Assembly: GCA_001949185.1 (NCBI GenBank) | Contig: BDGG01000003.1 | Coordinates: 3,207,158 to 3,271,157, forward strand | Direction of reading: 5' to 3' | Source: Ramazzottius varieornatus | Lineage: Eukaryota; Tardigrada; Eutardigrada; Parachela; Ramazzottiidae | Length of the DNA stretch: 64,000 nucleotides | Made by a program: the position numbers and the translations under genes | Notes under the pieces: generated by a model | The model's input: the letters and a program-made list of their open reading frames with translations, nothing else | Database searches by the model: none | What the model was told of the DNA's origin: nothing | In this document: piece by piece, positions 28,832 to 41,635 of the stretch | How the letters are laid out: each line of letters starts with the position of its first letter | Position numbering within the stretch: the first letter of the stretch is position 1

Positions 28832-31225
28832 ATGAGGTATGTGGCTTTCTTGCTTTTTTTGCCTTTCTCTAATCATACTGGATTGTTGCCTGCCGAAATG
28901 AGCAAACTTATCCAGATTAGCATTGAGTTGTTGATTGAAAGGGTGGGTACTACGAAAATTCTTACTCGATACGGTTGGGTTGCGGAAGAAACTGGCTTCA
29001 TTCCCAACCGTTTCCTTTTTTCTGTAACAGGTGACGGCTCCAGCTGCCGACTTCTCCGCGGCAGATTCAGCTTATGTCGAAGTGGAGGTTCTAGGGAAAA
29101 CAATGCGGACCACGGATGTTCCGCTGAGTATGCCAGTCAACTTCAGCCAGCGCATCACCTTCAAACGAGTCAGTAAGGGAACAACTTTCTCCGACACAGT
29201 CAACTGAACTGTAGCTTTTATTCTTGCCCATTCATCACGATAATTTTTCTCGTTTTAGACGTACAAACATGCCACGATTATGCGGGCGGTGGAGCATTTG
29301 TACCGTGAGTAAGCTCTTCCATTGAACCTTTCGTGGCTGTGTCTTGTTGTCTTCCCAGTGGCTAGAACCGCGTTTTTCGTCAGATGATCGGCTGTCGATC
29401 AAGCTATTTCGTCGCGGTATTGCTAACGGGAATGCTCAAGGCTGTTCGGAAGTCGTTGCTCGCTTTGACGGGAGCACGGGAAACACGCTGCTAAATGAAC
29501 TTCCTGATTGCGGTCCAGCCGACCCGGGCTCTTCTCAACAGACGCTGGACTTGCGAACGTGCGTTGAAGGGTTTGTAAGTTTTCATCTTACATCGCTTAA
29601 CTTTCCGTAGCTGTTCACCGATTTCCCATGACATGATTCGTGAACCTGTTTTGTAGTGTTTTCGACCTCAACTAAGGTATGCGTCCTTTATCACGTTTCG
29701 CGAGCTCGCCTGCCCAACGCCTAAGAAGAAAAGCCAGAACTTCAGCGAAACCGACCTAATCTCAGCGTCGCAGGTCCAGCTGGGGAACAACTCCAGGACC
29801 AGGTTTGGCGCTGACGGGCAAGGCGATAACGGCAACGCCGATGCAAACGGAAGGGTATGTTGGGCGGCAGTCAGACAGTCTCGGGATGATCTTCACTCAA
29901 AGTGGCGCACGTTTGTAGCCACTAACATAGGAAACTGCGCTACTTTGGGTAACGGTTATGCCGAGACTGTTTGGCGCCCTTCCTGATGTAGAAAACTGGC
30001 TGGTCCTTCATTTAACTCGACTTCAGCATGTACACCTCCGTTGTCCCTGCAGAAAATGCTCACTAACAACAACGGCGGGAACAACAGGAAATCCCTGGGT
30101 AATAGGAACTCAATCCGGCAGCTTCCTGGTGTGAATGGCGGAAAGGACTCGAACGACCCACAGCAGAAGGGAGATGCCAACGAAAGTCGAGGAAACTGTG
30201 CTGGATTTCCGCCTGCCAACGTGCATATCGATGAGGCAGAATTCCAGGCGGCTCAACAGCGAATGAAACGTGCCGGTAAAGACATCGCAGATCAGTCTGC
30301 AGCCAATACTACTGGTCAAGAACAACCAGGCGAAAACTCACTTCCGCCTGGCATGTGTGAAAGACCTCCCTTCATCGTGCGCCACGTACCGTCCAATCTT
30401 CTCGGAAGAAGACCTCGTCTCCATAAAACCTTGAGTCAAGAAACGAACTTAATGCTGATGCAGTACCAGCGGGATCATCCCTCCGACACCGACGTACAGA
30501 CAGTCTGTCCTGACAAAGTTCCTGCCCCACTGTATCGCAAACTTCGACAGCAGTACGAAAACCAACATGGCCGAGCTCCTACGAGGAAATACAAGAAGCC
30601 ACCTGCAGTGTTGATGAGGTGTCCCACCAACGCATGCAATCTTGGGAAGGACTCTTACTACGGTGGAGCAAGACGACCTAGCCTCGGTAAAGACAAGTAC
30701 ATCACCAGGAATTACTCTGCACCTGCCGCTTTCGACCCGAGCTTTACGGAACAACAGCCGAATGAAAGAAATCAGCCAGTCAACCAGCAGCAGCTCAACA
30801 GATTCGAAGATGACGTCGAGGGAAAAGCCAGAAATAATCCAATCAATCGAGATTTGTACAATCAAGCGATGGAAGAGCTCGAAGAGACTGAGATAGACCC
30901 GAGTATTTGTGATATGGAGAACGTCAAGAAGTTTCTGAGGAAATCAGGTTGTCGCATGTCAAGTCCTCCGGAAACAGAGAACAAACCTTCGATACGTCCA
31001 CCTGGAAGAACTTCACCAAAGGAAAAAGAGTATAGACCAAACAGGGAAGTTTTTGCACCTGGTGGGTTAGCCACTGAACTTTATTCAGAGGACGAAGCTA
31101 ATCTATACAGGGACGACCAGGAAATGGCAGCGGTGTACCGCGACGTAACCAGGACTTTGAAACAGGACAAAGAACGAAAAACTAATCCAGACAAAGATTT
31201 GAACAAATGGAAAAACTGCGAATAG
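28832..31225 (+). CDS. Secreted Cys-containing protein with long basic disordered tail, hypothetical
   Basis: Well-supported exons, all in phase: 29031..29172, 29259..29299, 29359..29574, 29657..29854 and 30053..31225. A probable first exon (28832..28942) starts MRYVAFLLFLPFSNHTG, a plausible signal peptide, and splices in frame; this exon is less certain. The N-terminal half is beta-rich in look (SAYVEVEVLG, VNFSQRITFKRV) with about six spaced cysteines, which recalls a ZP-type extracellular domain, but I cannot confirm it. The 390-residue last exon is Pro/Arg/Asn/Gln-rich and mostly disordered with short conserved-looking patches (PPFIVRHVPSNLLGRRPRLH). The donor at 29300 (GTACCG) is weak, but other choices meet a stop. 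Confidence 0.55.
29884..29960. repeat. GTGGCGCAC-type hairpin repeat, copy 11
   Basis: In the 198-bp intron (29855-30052) before the last exon of the secreted protein. Stem CAAAGTGGCGCA against TGCGCTACTTTG. Confidence 0.8.
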
Positions 31226-31498
31226 TTTGCCTTCGTTTCATGTGTTCCTTGTGCGCTTGATTTTTGCTGTCACGAATCCTACAGATTTCGAGAGATTTTC
31301 AGGTGGATATTTGGTTGTTAGGATTCTCTCCACTCTCCTATGATCTGCCTACCGTATCCGAAATCTGTCGCGACCGGTCTTAACTTCTTTTACAGTCTTC
31401 TCGGATTTCTGCAACCACAAAAAGGGCATCCCGTAGCTTGTTGCTCCTCTGACCTGGGTGGTTTTCGCCAAGTATGATAGAAAAGCTTGATGAATTTC

Positions 31499-34400
31499 TT
31501 ACGTTTGTTTCTGCTGCGACCATAAGGAAGTCGGCTGATGAACGCGAAGTAGAGTACCTTCGGTGGATGGTAGCTCCGTCAGGAACCGAAGGCCAGTTAT
31601 CAGTTCCACGTCTCTGACCGCAGCAGAGTGGGAGAAGAAGTACTCTTCATCGCTCTGCAACAGAACGATCACACTTGTCAAAGCGGACATCAAATATGTC
31701 AAGAAATCTCTGTTTCCGAAACTCACCTGACAGGCATGTGTCTTTTCCCTCCGATGGGGCAATATGAACGATATTACGTCACGTGTCAGTTTCATCGGCG
31801 ATTTTTTGCTGGGGTTACTGGTGCGATTCTTTGTCAGGACCACAAAGTAATGTGATGGAAGTGGTACATACGAATCCGCAAGCTCTTCCGCGTACCTGAT
31901 TTGGAAAATGGCAGATTTTGAGATACATGATCCCGGTTCGTAAGTTTCGACATCTTACCTACACGTATACATCGTCCAGTACTCCATACGGAAGATTAGA
32001 GTCGAAGACCGGACCCATCTGTACATGAACAGTCTCGTTCCAGTTGGCGACCATCTTCCAGAACCTTCCCCACACGCCTTGGAGAAACCCACGAAACATG
32101 GGCACGATGTTCGTGATAACCATGGCAGATATTTGTTGGCTCAGCGAATCTGACAGCCCTGAAGACGAATGATCATGAAAAATAACGTACAGTATCTAGT
32201 GGTCGTTATCTAACCTGGTGGAAACAGGTACGCTGGGACGACATCTGGACTATACAGGTCCGAATCATAATCCATACACGTGAATGCCGAGGCCTGACTG
32301 ACACGGATATCACTTCGCGCGCACGTCACTTCTTGTTCGAATACGCCTGTACGATTCTACAAAGCAAGCACGTAATAAAATCGAAGGTGTGTGAAGAGGA
32401 ACCGCAATGACTCAGCAGGCTGGCTCCAGGGACACACTTGATATTTACCAGAGAAATACGATCAACCGACGCGGCCACCCACGCGGGTAATTTGGTCCGG
32501 GAGCTGAGGCCAGCAACCAGGAAACTACTGGATAGTGCGGTGATGTTCCCAGCCGCATAGCTCTGTGGGAGACCCATTCCTGCTCCGTGACGTTGCAGGA
32601 GCTCGTCCTGCTCTTGTTCAGAATGGACGAACCGCATATCAGCTTGAGGTATGCGGCCCGTTATCTAGGATATACGCCGAGGACTAATATTGGTGTCTAC
32701 CATATACATGTCGGACGTGCGCTGCTGATTTGAACCAGGCTGCTGTCTAAGTGACGCATGGCTTCATTGTTTTTCACTGGAGATGTGCGCCACTTGGGAA
32801 ATCGATATGGTTCAAATCATCGGCTACGTCTCATGCATGTATCGGACCGGACGAACCTTGGAACACTTTTGCAGGCACATCAGGTTTCTGCGTTCCCGCA
32901 ACTCATGACTGGTAGAAGGGTTGACTGGTTTTGACGGGGAAGAGTACTTTTCTCTCGAGAGGGTTTTCGGGTTCTGGAGAAGACTGTGCATGGAACCCTC
33001 CGTGCCATTGTTTGGTGCCGGCGAGATACTCAGCAGCTCGCACATCAGGTTGTACAGTTCGATGTTGACTAGTGGCTCCGTCTGTACACCAGACTTGAAT
33101 GCTGGACCATGTCCGATGAAGAGACCTTCCATGGTCTCCAACACGTTATCGTACCCATGTCGTCCGCCATGACAAAAGTTGGATGGGTCGCTGTGTTGGA
33201 AAACCGTGTAGCCGGGCTTCACGTTGAGGATTAACGGTTCGATACGAGGTGAGTTGGTGTAGTGAAAACGACGCGGCATATCCTCTTTCTTGTACAACAT
33301 GAAGGGCACGACCTTCTTGGTGGAATTGGGTAGCGTGAATTCTTTACAAGAGAAGGTGTCGTACAGCATATCGTTCGTGATATTCGGCGAACGCGAGTCC
33401 ATTCCACCTTCTGTATGCTGTGAAAAATAAACTTGGTCATGGAAATTTGATCTGCTGCATGATTGCTTCTTTATAACTTACACCACGCAAGTGGAAATCC
33501 TCGTCGGTAACATCGTGCTTTAACGTTCCTTTCGCACGTTCCCGCGCGATAAAAGATATCAGGTCAATGGATCGATTACACAATGCATCTTCCATTCCGT
33601 GGTCAGAAACTACGATCAAGTTCACGCAGTCGAAAATACTGTGTCTTTGAAGACCTTGTACGAAATGACTTATAGCTCGATCAACGTTGGCGATTTCCTT
33701 GTTAACTTCCGGAGAGCTAGAGCCATACAGATGCCCCATCGCATCCGGCTGGTCGTAGTACAGCATGATCAAGTCGGGCCGCTCTGCTGTGGGCCGAAGT
33801 AGACGATTCAGAACTCGCTCTAGCCGATTCTCTAACGAGTCGGAATGGTTGTAGTGGAACCATTCATCTGCTCGGTACCCTTGGATGAGAACCTGAATCC
33901 AAGAACACCATCGATATGGTTTATCGTAATTGCTTTCAGACCGACCAGTAAACAGCTCGTACCTCATTTCCCGGCCAATAGTAGGTACGGACTTTCTTTC
34001 CTTGTTTTTTCGCCGTAACCCATATCGGCTCACCCTGTAATTTCATACGGCATATTATGTTAGTACGTTCCTCGCTCGAAAAGCGAAACTACAGACCTAC
34101 CACAGCACACTGGGATATCTGACCTCTAACCCTCAGAAGAGCCTGGCCACGATGAGCGTAACATACAAGGGTGATTCCTATAAGTTGGACGGATTTTGGA
34201 AATTTGTGGTAAAATCGCTTCTACCTGTGAATTTCCAAACTTCGAATCAGCTCATTCGATAGAGTACGCGTGTACATCTTTATCTTTCATTTCTGTGAAC
34301 GTCTCTTCAACAAAACAATGATCGTTTGATTGTTGTGAGCTATGGAAAATCATACATTTTTCGGGTAAAAAGTGGGAGGCTCGGTTAAATTGTTTATATT

Positions 34401-36210
34401 TAACGGGCAAACCTACCACATTTCCTGATAAAATTGTTTTATGAATGCAGTACCCTGGGAATGATTATCAGAAAACAAACGGACAGCTCTTACGAGTTGC
34501 GGACGGAGAAACTAGAAATAGTTCGAAAGATACTCGGAAAATTTTGCTTACCCCCTGAGTTAGCATCGATATTATCGCTCACAGACCCAACCAGGTGCAC
34601 AAGCTCGAAAGCGTCGTCTCTCTCTTAAATTTAGAAGATTTTTCCAGCAGAATAGCATTAGCGAAATTGATCTGAAATCTTCCGCCCACGAACAAACCAG
34701 CCTGAAGTGCGCTGCATGTTGGTTTCGCGAAGACTCCTTGATTTCCGTCTGGTTCAGGTCTTCAGCGCCGTGCTCTTTATGAGCACGACATTTCCACAAT
34801 ATTTTTACACAACGCTTTTGATAGTTAGGCGTATCTGGGAACGAATTTTCGAAAAGGTAAAAGCATTCCTCATTTTTTTATTCAAGACCAAGTCCGTCGC
34901 GTCCAGCTCATAGGGATCACCCTGTGAATATGGAAATCAACTTCATCACAAACAGCAAAGATCGCGTATAGTCTCCCAAAGAAGGAGGATACGCCTTACT
35001 CTTTTCCAACAAACGGGGAACTCAGCAAGTCCAAGAACGTACTGTAACTTGAGCTGATACAAGAGACGCTTTTGGTGCCTCCTGTATCTCGTGTTAAGAA
35101 GCAACTGTCACTTCCTGTACCTCCTGCCGCATAAAACTATGAGAAAACTTGAACGTTCCAAGAATTTCATTTCTCACTTCCTAGGAGGGTTTGAGGTGAA
35201 TAGAGATGAATAGAGGTTAATATACAAAATTTTGCGATGTTGCCGTATCTGTACTGTATGCGCATCTGGACTATAAGCGTTTCTGTACCTTCCACCAGCC
35301 AGGATCGGAGTTCGGCCCGGCATCTCCTTCTTTGTAGTCCCAGGACCTGCGCATTTCCGGGTCGTACATCTTATTGTCAATGATTCCGTGAGACTCGAGG
35401 TAGAGTCCGGTCGCCATGCTGTAATGACTGGGAAATGAGATGGACACATATGGAGGCCGGAATATTGTGGAGGCTCCGCAAGTTCGCAAGCTTTCGAATG
35501 TCGGACTGAGGTTTCGATCCAGGTAGCTGTAGCGGAATCCGTCGAAAGAAATTACCACGAGGGGAGCCTTGTCGTACCCGCTAGAAAAAAACAGACTTCC
35601 AGAAGTTAGAAACCGTTTCTGGCAGTCTTTCGTAAGAGATCTCGGCGGACAAACCCAACAGCATCGCTTTTCCAAGTGGCGTACGCCCCTAGGCAACAGC
35701 CCTGAAATAGTGCGCCACTTGGAAAGACAGTCTTGCTGAATTTGTTTGCCGTAAACGAGCGAAGGGAAAGTTTAGGCCAGTAAAATGTCTGGGCCAGGCG
35801 AAAAAGACGCCCAATTGAAAATTGTCGAAAAGTGCATTGGCGCGAATTACAGATGTACGTAGTGCTTATGTGTGTATCCTTCCGTGCCGCTGTTTTGGAA
35901 TCGCCTGGCTCAAAGTTCCCCTTCGTTCTTATACTCTCTCATGTTTGTACCGAGCTGAGCAGGAGTTTCTTCCGGTTGGGTTATCGGAAGTGCATTGCGT
36001 GCCATTGGACTTCGACAGAGTACCAGTATCAAAGTTCGTCAGCTTCCCGACGCGTCCAGCAGCGTTTGAGGTTCCTCGATGCAGCCTTGCTGTGGCCGTT
36101 CCCGGAATGAAATATCCGGTGGTCAGCATACCCACTGATAATACCGTAGCGCCTAGAAATATTCCTGTGAAAACTAACGCATGTTTTCGGGTGTACGGTC
36201 CTTCCAGCAT
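31499..36210 (-). CDS. Ectonucleotide pyrophosphatase/phosphodiesterase (ENPP family)
   Basis: Type II membrane ectoenzyme hydrolysing nucleotide or lipid phosphodiesters outside the cell. Ten exons: 35951..36210, 35289..35580, 33963..34034, 33482..33892, 32857..33417, 32449..32664, 32215..32356, 31963..32158, 31727..31895 and 31499..31654, for 824 residues. The transmembrane helix is residues about 9-36 (HALVFTGIFLGATVLSVGM). No somatomedin-B domains follow. Catalytic metal ligands are visible: SFDGF, YYDQPDAMGH, SDHGM and GGRHGYDN. The usual Thr nucleophile in a TFPNHYS-like motif is replaced: here it reads SISFPSHYS. A nuclease-like domain follows (NIVPMFRGF, GPVFDSNLP, SHYFVVLTKN, ISFILPHR, AAVRDVELITGL), as in ENPP1-3. 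Confidence 0.9.
32711..32832. repeat. GTGGCGCAC-type hairpin repeat, copy 12
   Basis: In the ENPP intron between exons 5 and 6. Inner stem TAAGTGACGCA with TGCGCCACTTGG; outer arms CTGATTTGAACCA and TGGTTCAAATCAT pair. Confidence 0.85.
35641..35750. repeat. GTGGCGCAC-type hairpin repeat, copy 13
   Basis: In ENPP intron 1. Stem TTTTCCAAGTGGCGTAC against GTGCGCCACTTGGAAA; right flank GAATTTGTTTGCCG. Confidence 0.85.
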
Positions 36211-37198
36211 GTTGTTCTTCAGGACGTCGTCGATCACTCATCAGGTGCAACCCGCGTTTTCCATATTTATCCAAAACACGAACAATTTCTAGTTTGCACG
36301 TGTGAAGAAAATTTGTGCAGCACATACTATAGTCCGAGACAGTGTCGGTGCACTGTTCGTTAAGACCTCCAGATCTACAGAATATCAGATTCTGCTGCCG
36401 CAGAGAAAGTTAAGTACACTGTTTAAAAATGTACCTTAGCTTGCAGGATTTTTCAAGAGCTTTCTTAAAAGTCATGTTGTCTTCATAACTGATTCACAGA
36501 CTCCAAGTCCTACCCAGTTCTCCGACTGTTGAGTTCGATTCCCGGCCTTCTGAGTGTTACCTCCACAAACGCAAGCATAAGAAATCTCGCGCAGCTAATT
36601 CCATTTGTCTCGCAAGCTGTGGTGTTGTAATCTATAGGCAATGCCTCTTCCACTTTCTTCAACATGCGCATAGTACTATCGGTTATTGGTGAAAAACTCT
36701 CACAATTTTGCCAAAAGCAGCAAGGATGTTTAAGTCGTCAACCCATGTTTTGAGTATGAAAATTGATCTAGTCATAAATGTTGGCACACGCCTCAGTTCT
36801 TACAGTAGCGGATGCTACGAACCCGTGTAATATCCTCATTGCAAAGCTATGTAGAACACCGAACAAAAGCAGATACTTCCCCCTCCTCGCTGCGCACTGA
36901 ATACTCTAGTGCCAAATACTTTATTGTATATCGCTTCTGAGTGCTAATTATTTTCGCAAAATTACCGGTTCATTATTATGGAAATCACTCCATCTAAATC
37001 GACAGTAGTGAGCTTGTCACCCCTGGATTCTTGCAGGTTCAGGTGTCAAGTCACCGTCAACCGTCATAAACATAGAATTGTGGCCTGTAGCTTCTTAGTA
37101 ATTTTTGGTCGTAAAGCTGTCGTTGAAACATCGAAACGAAGATGGTCGTTTGAGGGAAGTTTTCTGGTGACAACCGACTACAGCCAAAATTAAGGACG
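36211..37198. other. Divergent promoter region, ENPP / secreted protein
   Basis: No supportable gene between the two divergent starts. Should hold both promoters. No repeat of the families named here. Confidence 0.4.
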
Positions 37199-38210
37199 AT
37201 GCTTCCAAAGCTCCTGGATCCGAAAAGCGTTAGTTTGTTTCATCCATACCTTACGCTGATACTGGGCCTGTTCCTTTCTGAAAATTGCCTCGGGCAGCCA
37301 GGTAAGTCATTTTTTCTCTTGCGTTATCTTATTTAAACTCATTCTGCTACGTAGCAACGACAACTCCTCGGTAGGTCATGGACACTTCAGCGGGTTCCCG
37401 TCTCCCGGTTTCCTACAAGTACCGTACTCTGGAAATCCAGCCATTTTCGGAAGACTCGGAGGCCCTTGGGCGAACTCCGGATGGCAGAACAATGGCCAGA
37501 TGTACGCGAGAAGATGGAACAGGTTCAACGATCCGTACTCACGAATGCAGATGATGGGCTTCAACGGTTTGAACGGATATCCTGCGCGTCTTGGTGGAGC
37601 AGAAGGAAGAAGATGGTACAGCCCTACAAACCCGGACAGAAATTTCCGTCAAGGAAACAGCGTGAATTCAGGGTGGTCGATGTCGCTACTTCATCCTGGG
37701 TCTGGAGGTAAGAAAGCCGGACCAGAAATGCTGTATAGGCATAAAGCCGACGCAGAAACCTACAGCATGGGAGGAGCTAGTCGGACACCTGATCAAACTG
37801 CAAATAATGACCGGACGGGAACATATCAGCTCCTACAGCAAAGAGCCTTTTTCGGAAGTCAGCCTCAACAGTTCGTGGTTCGTCGACGTCGTCCGGATGT
37901 TTTTATCAACCAAGCTCCTCTGCTAAGCCGCGTCCCAGAACCAAGAATCCAGTCCTTGAACATCGATACTCTCAGCCTGCCTCCCACCACGGTGACAGTG
38001 TCCGCTGAAACTTCTCGGATTCGTAAAGTATCTTCCACAACGCCAACCACAGTAACGACCGCGGAAAGTACCCGTACCACAGAGGCAACACCACGAGCCC
38101 TCCCCAGCTGTAAGAAAACAGTCTTGATTTCACGCGTCGATTTGTTCAAGCCCGAAACTCTTGCGCTCTTAACACCTGGCTCTGGTCTTTGCCTACAATT
38201 TGTCGACTGA
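37199..38210 (+). CDS. Secreted Gly/Pro/Thr-rich protein, hypothetical
   Basis: Two exons, 37199..37301 and 37375..38210 (phase 1), predict 312 residues. The N-terminus includes a hydrophobic segment (YLTLILGLFLSENCLG) that reads as a signal peptide after a 17-residue lead. The mature protein starts Gly/Pro/Phe-rich (GHGHFSGFPSPGFLQV, RLGGPWANSGWQNN), passes through an Arg/Asn/Met-rich stretch and ends in a Thr-rich, probably O-glycosylated region (STTPTTVTTAESTRTTEATP) with two late cysteines. The composition suits a cuticle or extracellular matrix protein; this is inference from composition. A GTAAG within exon 2 at 37709 is an optional donor, but the frame stays open through it. Confidence 0.6.
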
Positions 38211-39575
38211 ACTCGCCCTAAATACCTTGTATACATAGTAAAACAGACTATAGATGCGTCGATAGGAAAAGAGCCGTCACAAATTATTCCATCGTACGAA
38301 GCTCGACGGCAGCCACGGTACTCAAGATTATCGTAAAGAGCTCTGAAAGTAAATACACCGAGGATTATTGCGCTGACGCTGAATAGCGGAGCTCTTCAGA
38401 TCTAGACTTACACCTGTACGACTCTAAAGTAAACCACAGGTATATTCCATTCATCGAATCATCGATTAAACCAATCCACATCACGATTCGCTACCACAGG
38501 TAGCTGCTGTAGCTTTTTGATCGATAACTCCTGATCGACTTGTGGACGCATACCTGTCCCCCGATGATTCTACCAGGGTCTCCGCCACTTCGCGGGCTTT
38601 CCCCATCGGTTTACACACCGGGAGAAACGCCTTACTGTACCTAGTATGATGCGGAGGTACTTTGTCGTATGGATCTGAGAATAACATCTAACGCTGTACG
38701 TACGAATGCGAGTCACCTTCGCACGTAAAATCATAACGACCCGCAGGCGTCGTCAGAGAACATTCATCGCAACGATGCAGACGACGGACGTTACACTGCT
38801 CAACGATCTACTTTTTACCGACATCCAAATACCAACGCCTGTGTGTTCTTCTGTCGTCCTCCAACAAGCGCGCCACACGAAAGCCTTTCCTTCTTGCTCC
38901 GTACTTTCTTCCTTGTTGATGCGCGGCTTATCTTGTCGGTGACGTTGACGAATTCCTGCCGAAGAGTAAAACCGGTAAGTGCCTAACACGGTACGCCACT
39001 TCAACGGAGATTATCGTCGAGGCATACGTGTAGTATCAATCAGAGGAAACGTCACAATAACGACTTGACAGTGTCTCGGATCGCCCACGGTGATTGACGG
39101 GCCAGTGCGCTCGCATGCAACGACGAGGACTGTAGTCTGTGCGTTGAAAATAGTTGCCGCAGCAGTTCTGGCCAACAGTACTTGCTTGTTTGTTAACATT
39201 TCTCGTTCGTGGTAAGTCAGCTGAGCTGTTATCCACTTAAGAACGGCAATACCTATCAGCTTCATAATATTTTTTGCTGAGTGCGCTGCAGTCTAAAACC
39301 TGTTCTTTGCAAGTGCCGTACGACGTAATCTCTATATGCGCGCACGAGTGCCGTCCCAGTTCATGTAGTACCTCAACGATGACTTGAGAACCGCGAAAAT
39401 AATCCCCGGAAATCACATAACTCACTCTAGTCATTCATTCATCGTGTCGAATTTCTTATGGATTCCTAATCGTCTTTTCTAGACAATTTATCCGTACACG
39501 GTTCAGATTCCCGTTTCATGGTCGACGATCACGCCTAAAGTTCTGCGGAGCTTATATTGATCTTCAGCTGAAAAT
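38211..39575. other. Intergenic, nothing recognised
   Basis: Short open frames on both strands without coding character. A lone half-site of the hairpin repeat (ACGCCACTTCAACGG near 38992) has no partner arm. Confidence 0.4.
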
Positions 39576-40354
39576 ATGGATTCCGTCAAGAGTTGGTATC
39601 GATCAAAATCGATGAGTTTTCCCAAACCAGGAAGTCAGTTGGAATCTACGCACTGGAATAACGCAGACTTCAAATCCCAAGCATATGGATCAACTGACAG
39701 CGCCGCGGATAGAGCAGCGTAAGTTCCTGGTCGTGATACAGTAATACAAGGGCCAACCTACGATCCTCAAATTCCTTCATCAGTCAAAATAGCGAGCCTC
39801 AATTCCTCCCTCGGTAGATAATCTGAGGAAAACTACAAATTTGTCCTTTCATTTTAGTCCTTTCATTTTAGGAAAGCAGCCACGGAAATTTGTAAAAAGC
39901 TCACACCGAGCAAAGAGACTCAGACCACGGTAGTCAATACTGTTGGGCAGTATGGGAGAAAGCTGATTCCAAACGAAGCCACCAAGCAAAAGGTAAGCGT
40001 TTTGTAACCTGTACCTCATCGTGATCAATCAAGACTTCAAAAGTTGGGCGATTTTGTTGAGTATATTGCTCATGTATTCAGGTTTCACGGTTCTACGAGA
40101 GCCAAGTGGCCAAGCTCAAGTATTCCCAGCTGAAAGAAGGTTATCAGCCCGACGACAGGGACGATCTGGCTCGTTTTAGCGACGAAGATTCCTTCCATGG
40201 CCATCCCGAGCCATCACGGCAGGTTCCGACGAACTCATTCGATGACTCTCTCAGCCCACACTCTCGTGCGCGGGCAGCCTCGACAGGTTCTCACGGATGG
40301 AACGGCTCATTCATGAACTTCAACAAAAATGGCTCAAATGGAAGACGGCTATAA
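39576..40354 (+). CDS. Small soluble protein, hypothetical
   Basis: Exons 39576..39718, 39872..39992 and 40082..40354 join in phase to 178 residues. No signal peptide or membrane segment. The N-terminal 45 residues are Ser/Lys-rich (VKSWYRSKSMSFPKPGSQ). The middle looks helical (AADRAAKAATEICKKL, VSRFYESQVAKLKYSQLKEG). The C-terminus is acidic then Ser/His-rich and disordered (RDDLARFSDEDSFHGHPEP). I do not recognise the family. The 3' splice site at 39871 is preceded by a duplicated TCCTTTCATTTTAG, giving two identical candidate acceptors 16 nt apart. Confidence 0.6.
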
Positions 40355-40995
40355 CTTATAAGAGGGTCTACGAATGCCTATCGACAGATATAGTTCCGGA
40401 CTGACCGCGATAGCACTTGGCCGAGGAGTGAAAGGGACGGGACTATCTATTCTACTGACCGGAAGTTCCTTCAGCCTACGTGTGCTGCACTGCAACTGCT
40501 TCAGCCACATCGAACATGCAATGCGCAATCAGCAAAACCGAAGGACAAACATCTTCCTCCTTACAGAAACGAAACCAATATTTTTGCACCGTCTGGTTTT
40601 TTTAAGTTATGGTTCAATGATTCAATCCCCCCGATCTGTGAGGACTTCACCGACTACGTATACATTATCTAGATGCCTCTTTGGCTTTTCGACTAGAAAA
40701 ACACACCATCGTATCTTAATACCATTGTCTCTCACAAGCCTGCCTTTACTTTCGCTACTCTAACAGAAGCTTTCGAGAACGGTTAGCTATATCAGTACAA
40801 AAAGCCATAAGCTCCGACTTACGTAGTACGTACAGACTACAGAGTGGGCTACATTACGATCCGCGCTGCTGTGCGAACCCACATATCACCCGAACCAAAC
40901 CAAATATACAACAACCCTACGAGCAAAACCTTTTGTCGGAAAACCCGCAGCCAGAAAATTCATCTTTCCCATGCCTGGACAGCTGGGACTTCCGG
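40355..40995. other. Convergent intergenic region, nothing recognised
   Basis: Between two genes that end here from opposite sides. Holds 3' UTRs. No structured feature seen. Confidence 0.4.
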
Positions 40996-41635
40996 TTACT
41001 TCACCAAGGGTCTCGCATGTCGTTCTTCTGCGCAAAGCTGCTCTGAGTATTTCTTCATCTCTTCCAAGTAGGCCGAACCAGGAGCACTCTACACAAGGGT
41101 ATGCTTCATGACACACGGCTCCAGGCTTCAATCACGGTAACAGTTGGACGACTTACCTTAGCTGATGAGCTGCTTGACGCTTTTGAAGTCGCTTCCTCCG
41201 TCTTCTGCCTCTTGTCGGCTGTGAGGACACCTGTTTTCAAAACTCGTCCTCCCATCTTGCGCTTGGCTACCTGTGTTATATTCTTCCCGATAAGTACTCG
41301 TCATGAAAAACTTGTAAAGGAATCTTGATATGAGGACACCACGTCTGTGTCCATCATACTTGCACTTCACTACAGTTCTGTAGCCTTACAATAGGGAGGG
41401 AGGAAGAAGACGATCCTGCTGGTCCCGCTGTCGGGAAGGCATTTGTCGACCTCACTTCGGTTGGCTCGGGAGGCTGATGGTAGGAAACAGAGCCATATCC
41501 GACGTGAGGAGCAGGTACAGTGTTTACTGCGGAGGAATAGTCGACAGGAACAGTGGAGGCCTCAGAGAATCGAGATCGTTTCACGCGACGCTGAGGTGGC
41601 ACCTCACCTGATCCTCCCGAAGCTGGAGCGTCCAT
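40996..41635 (-). CDS. TRIR-like (C19orf43 family) nuclear protein
   Basis: Exons 41390..41635, 41157..41270 and 40996..41088 give 150 residues. The family in human is called telomerase RNA component interacting RNase; it is a small nuclear, largely disordered protein. The diagnostic part is the C-terminal half: VLKTGVLTADKRQKTEE, then AYLEEMKKYSEQLC and the very end RPLVK, which match the family in order and spacing. The N-terminal half is Pro/Ser/Gly-rich and not conserved. Recognition rests on the C-terminal motifs only. The start ATG at 41635 is the first in frame. Confidence 0.72.

Noticed and set aside
28829-29176. Alternative reading of the first exons of the secreted protein (frame with CRLLRGRFSLC)
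   Set aside because: Also splices in phase through one joint, but the other frame (AYVEVEVLG, VNFSQRITFKRV) is more protein-like and joins cleanly to all later exons. Kept as a minor alternative.
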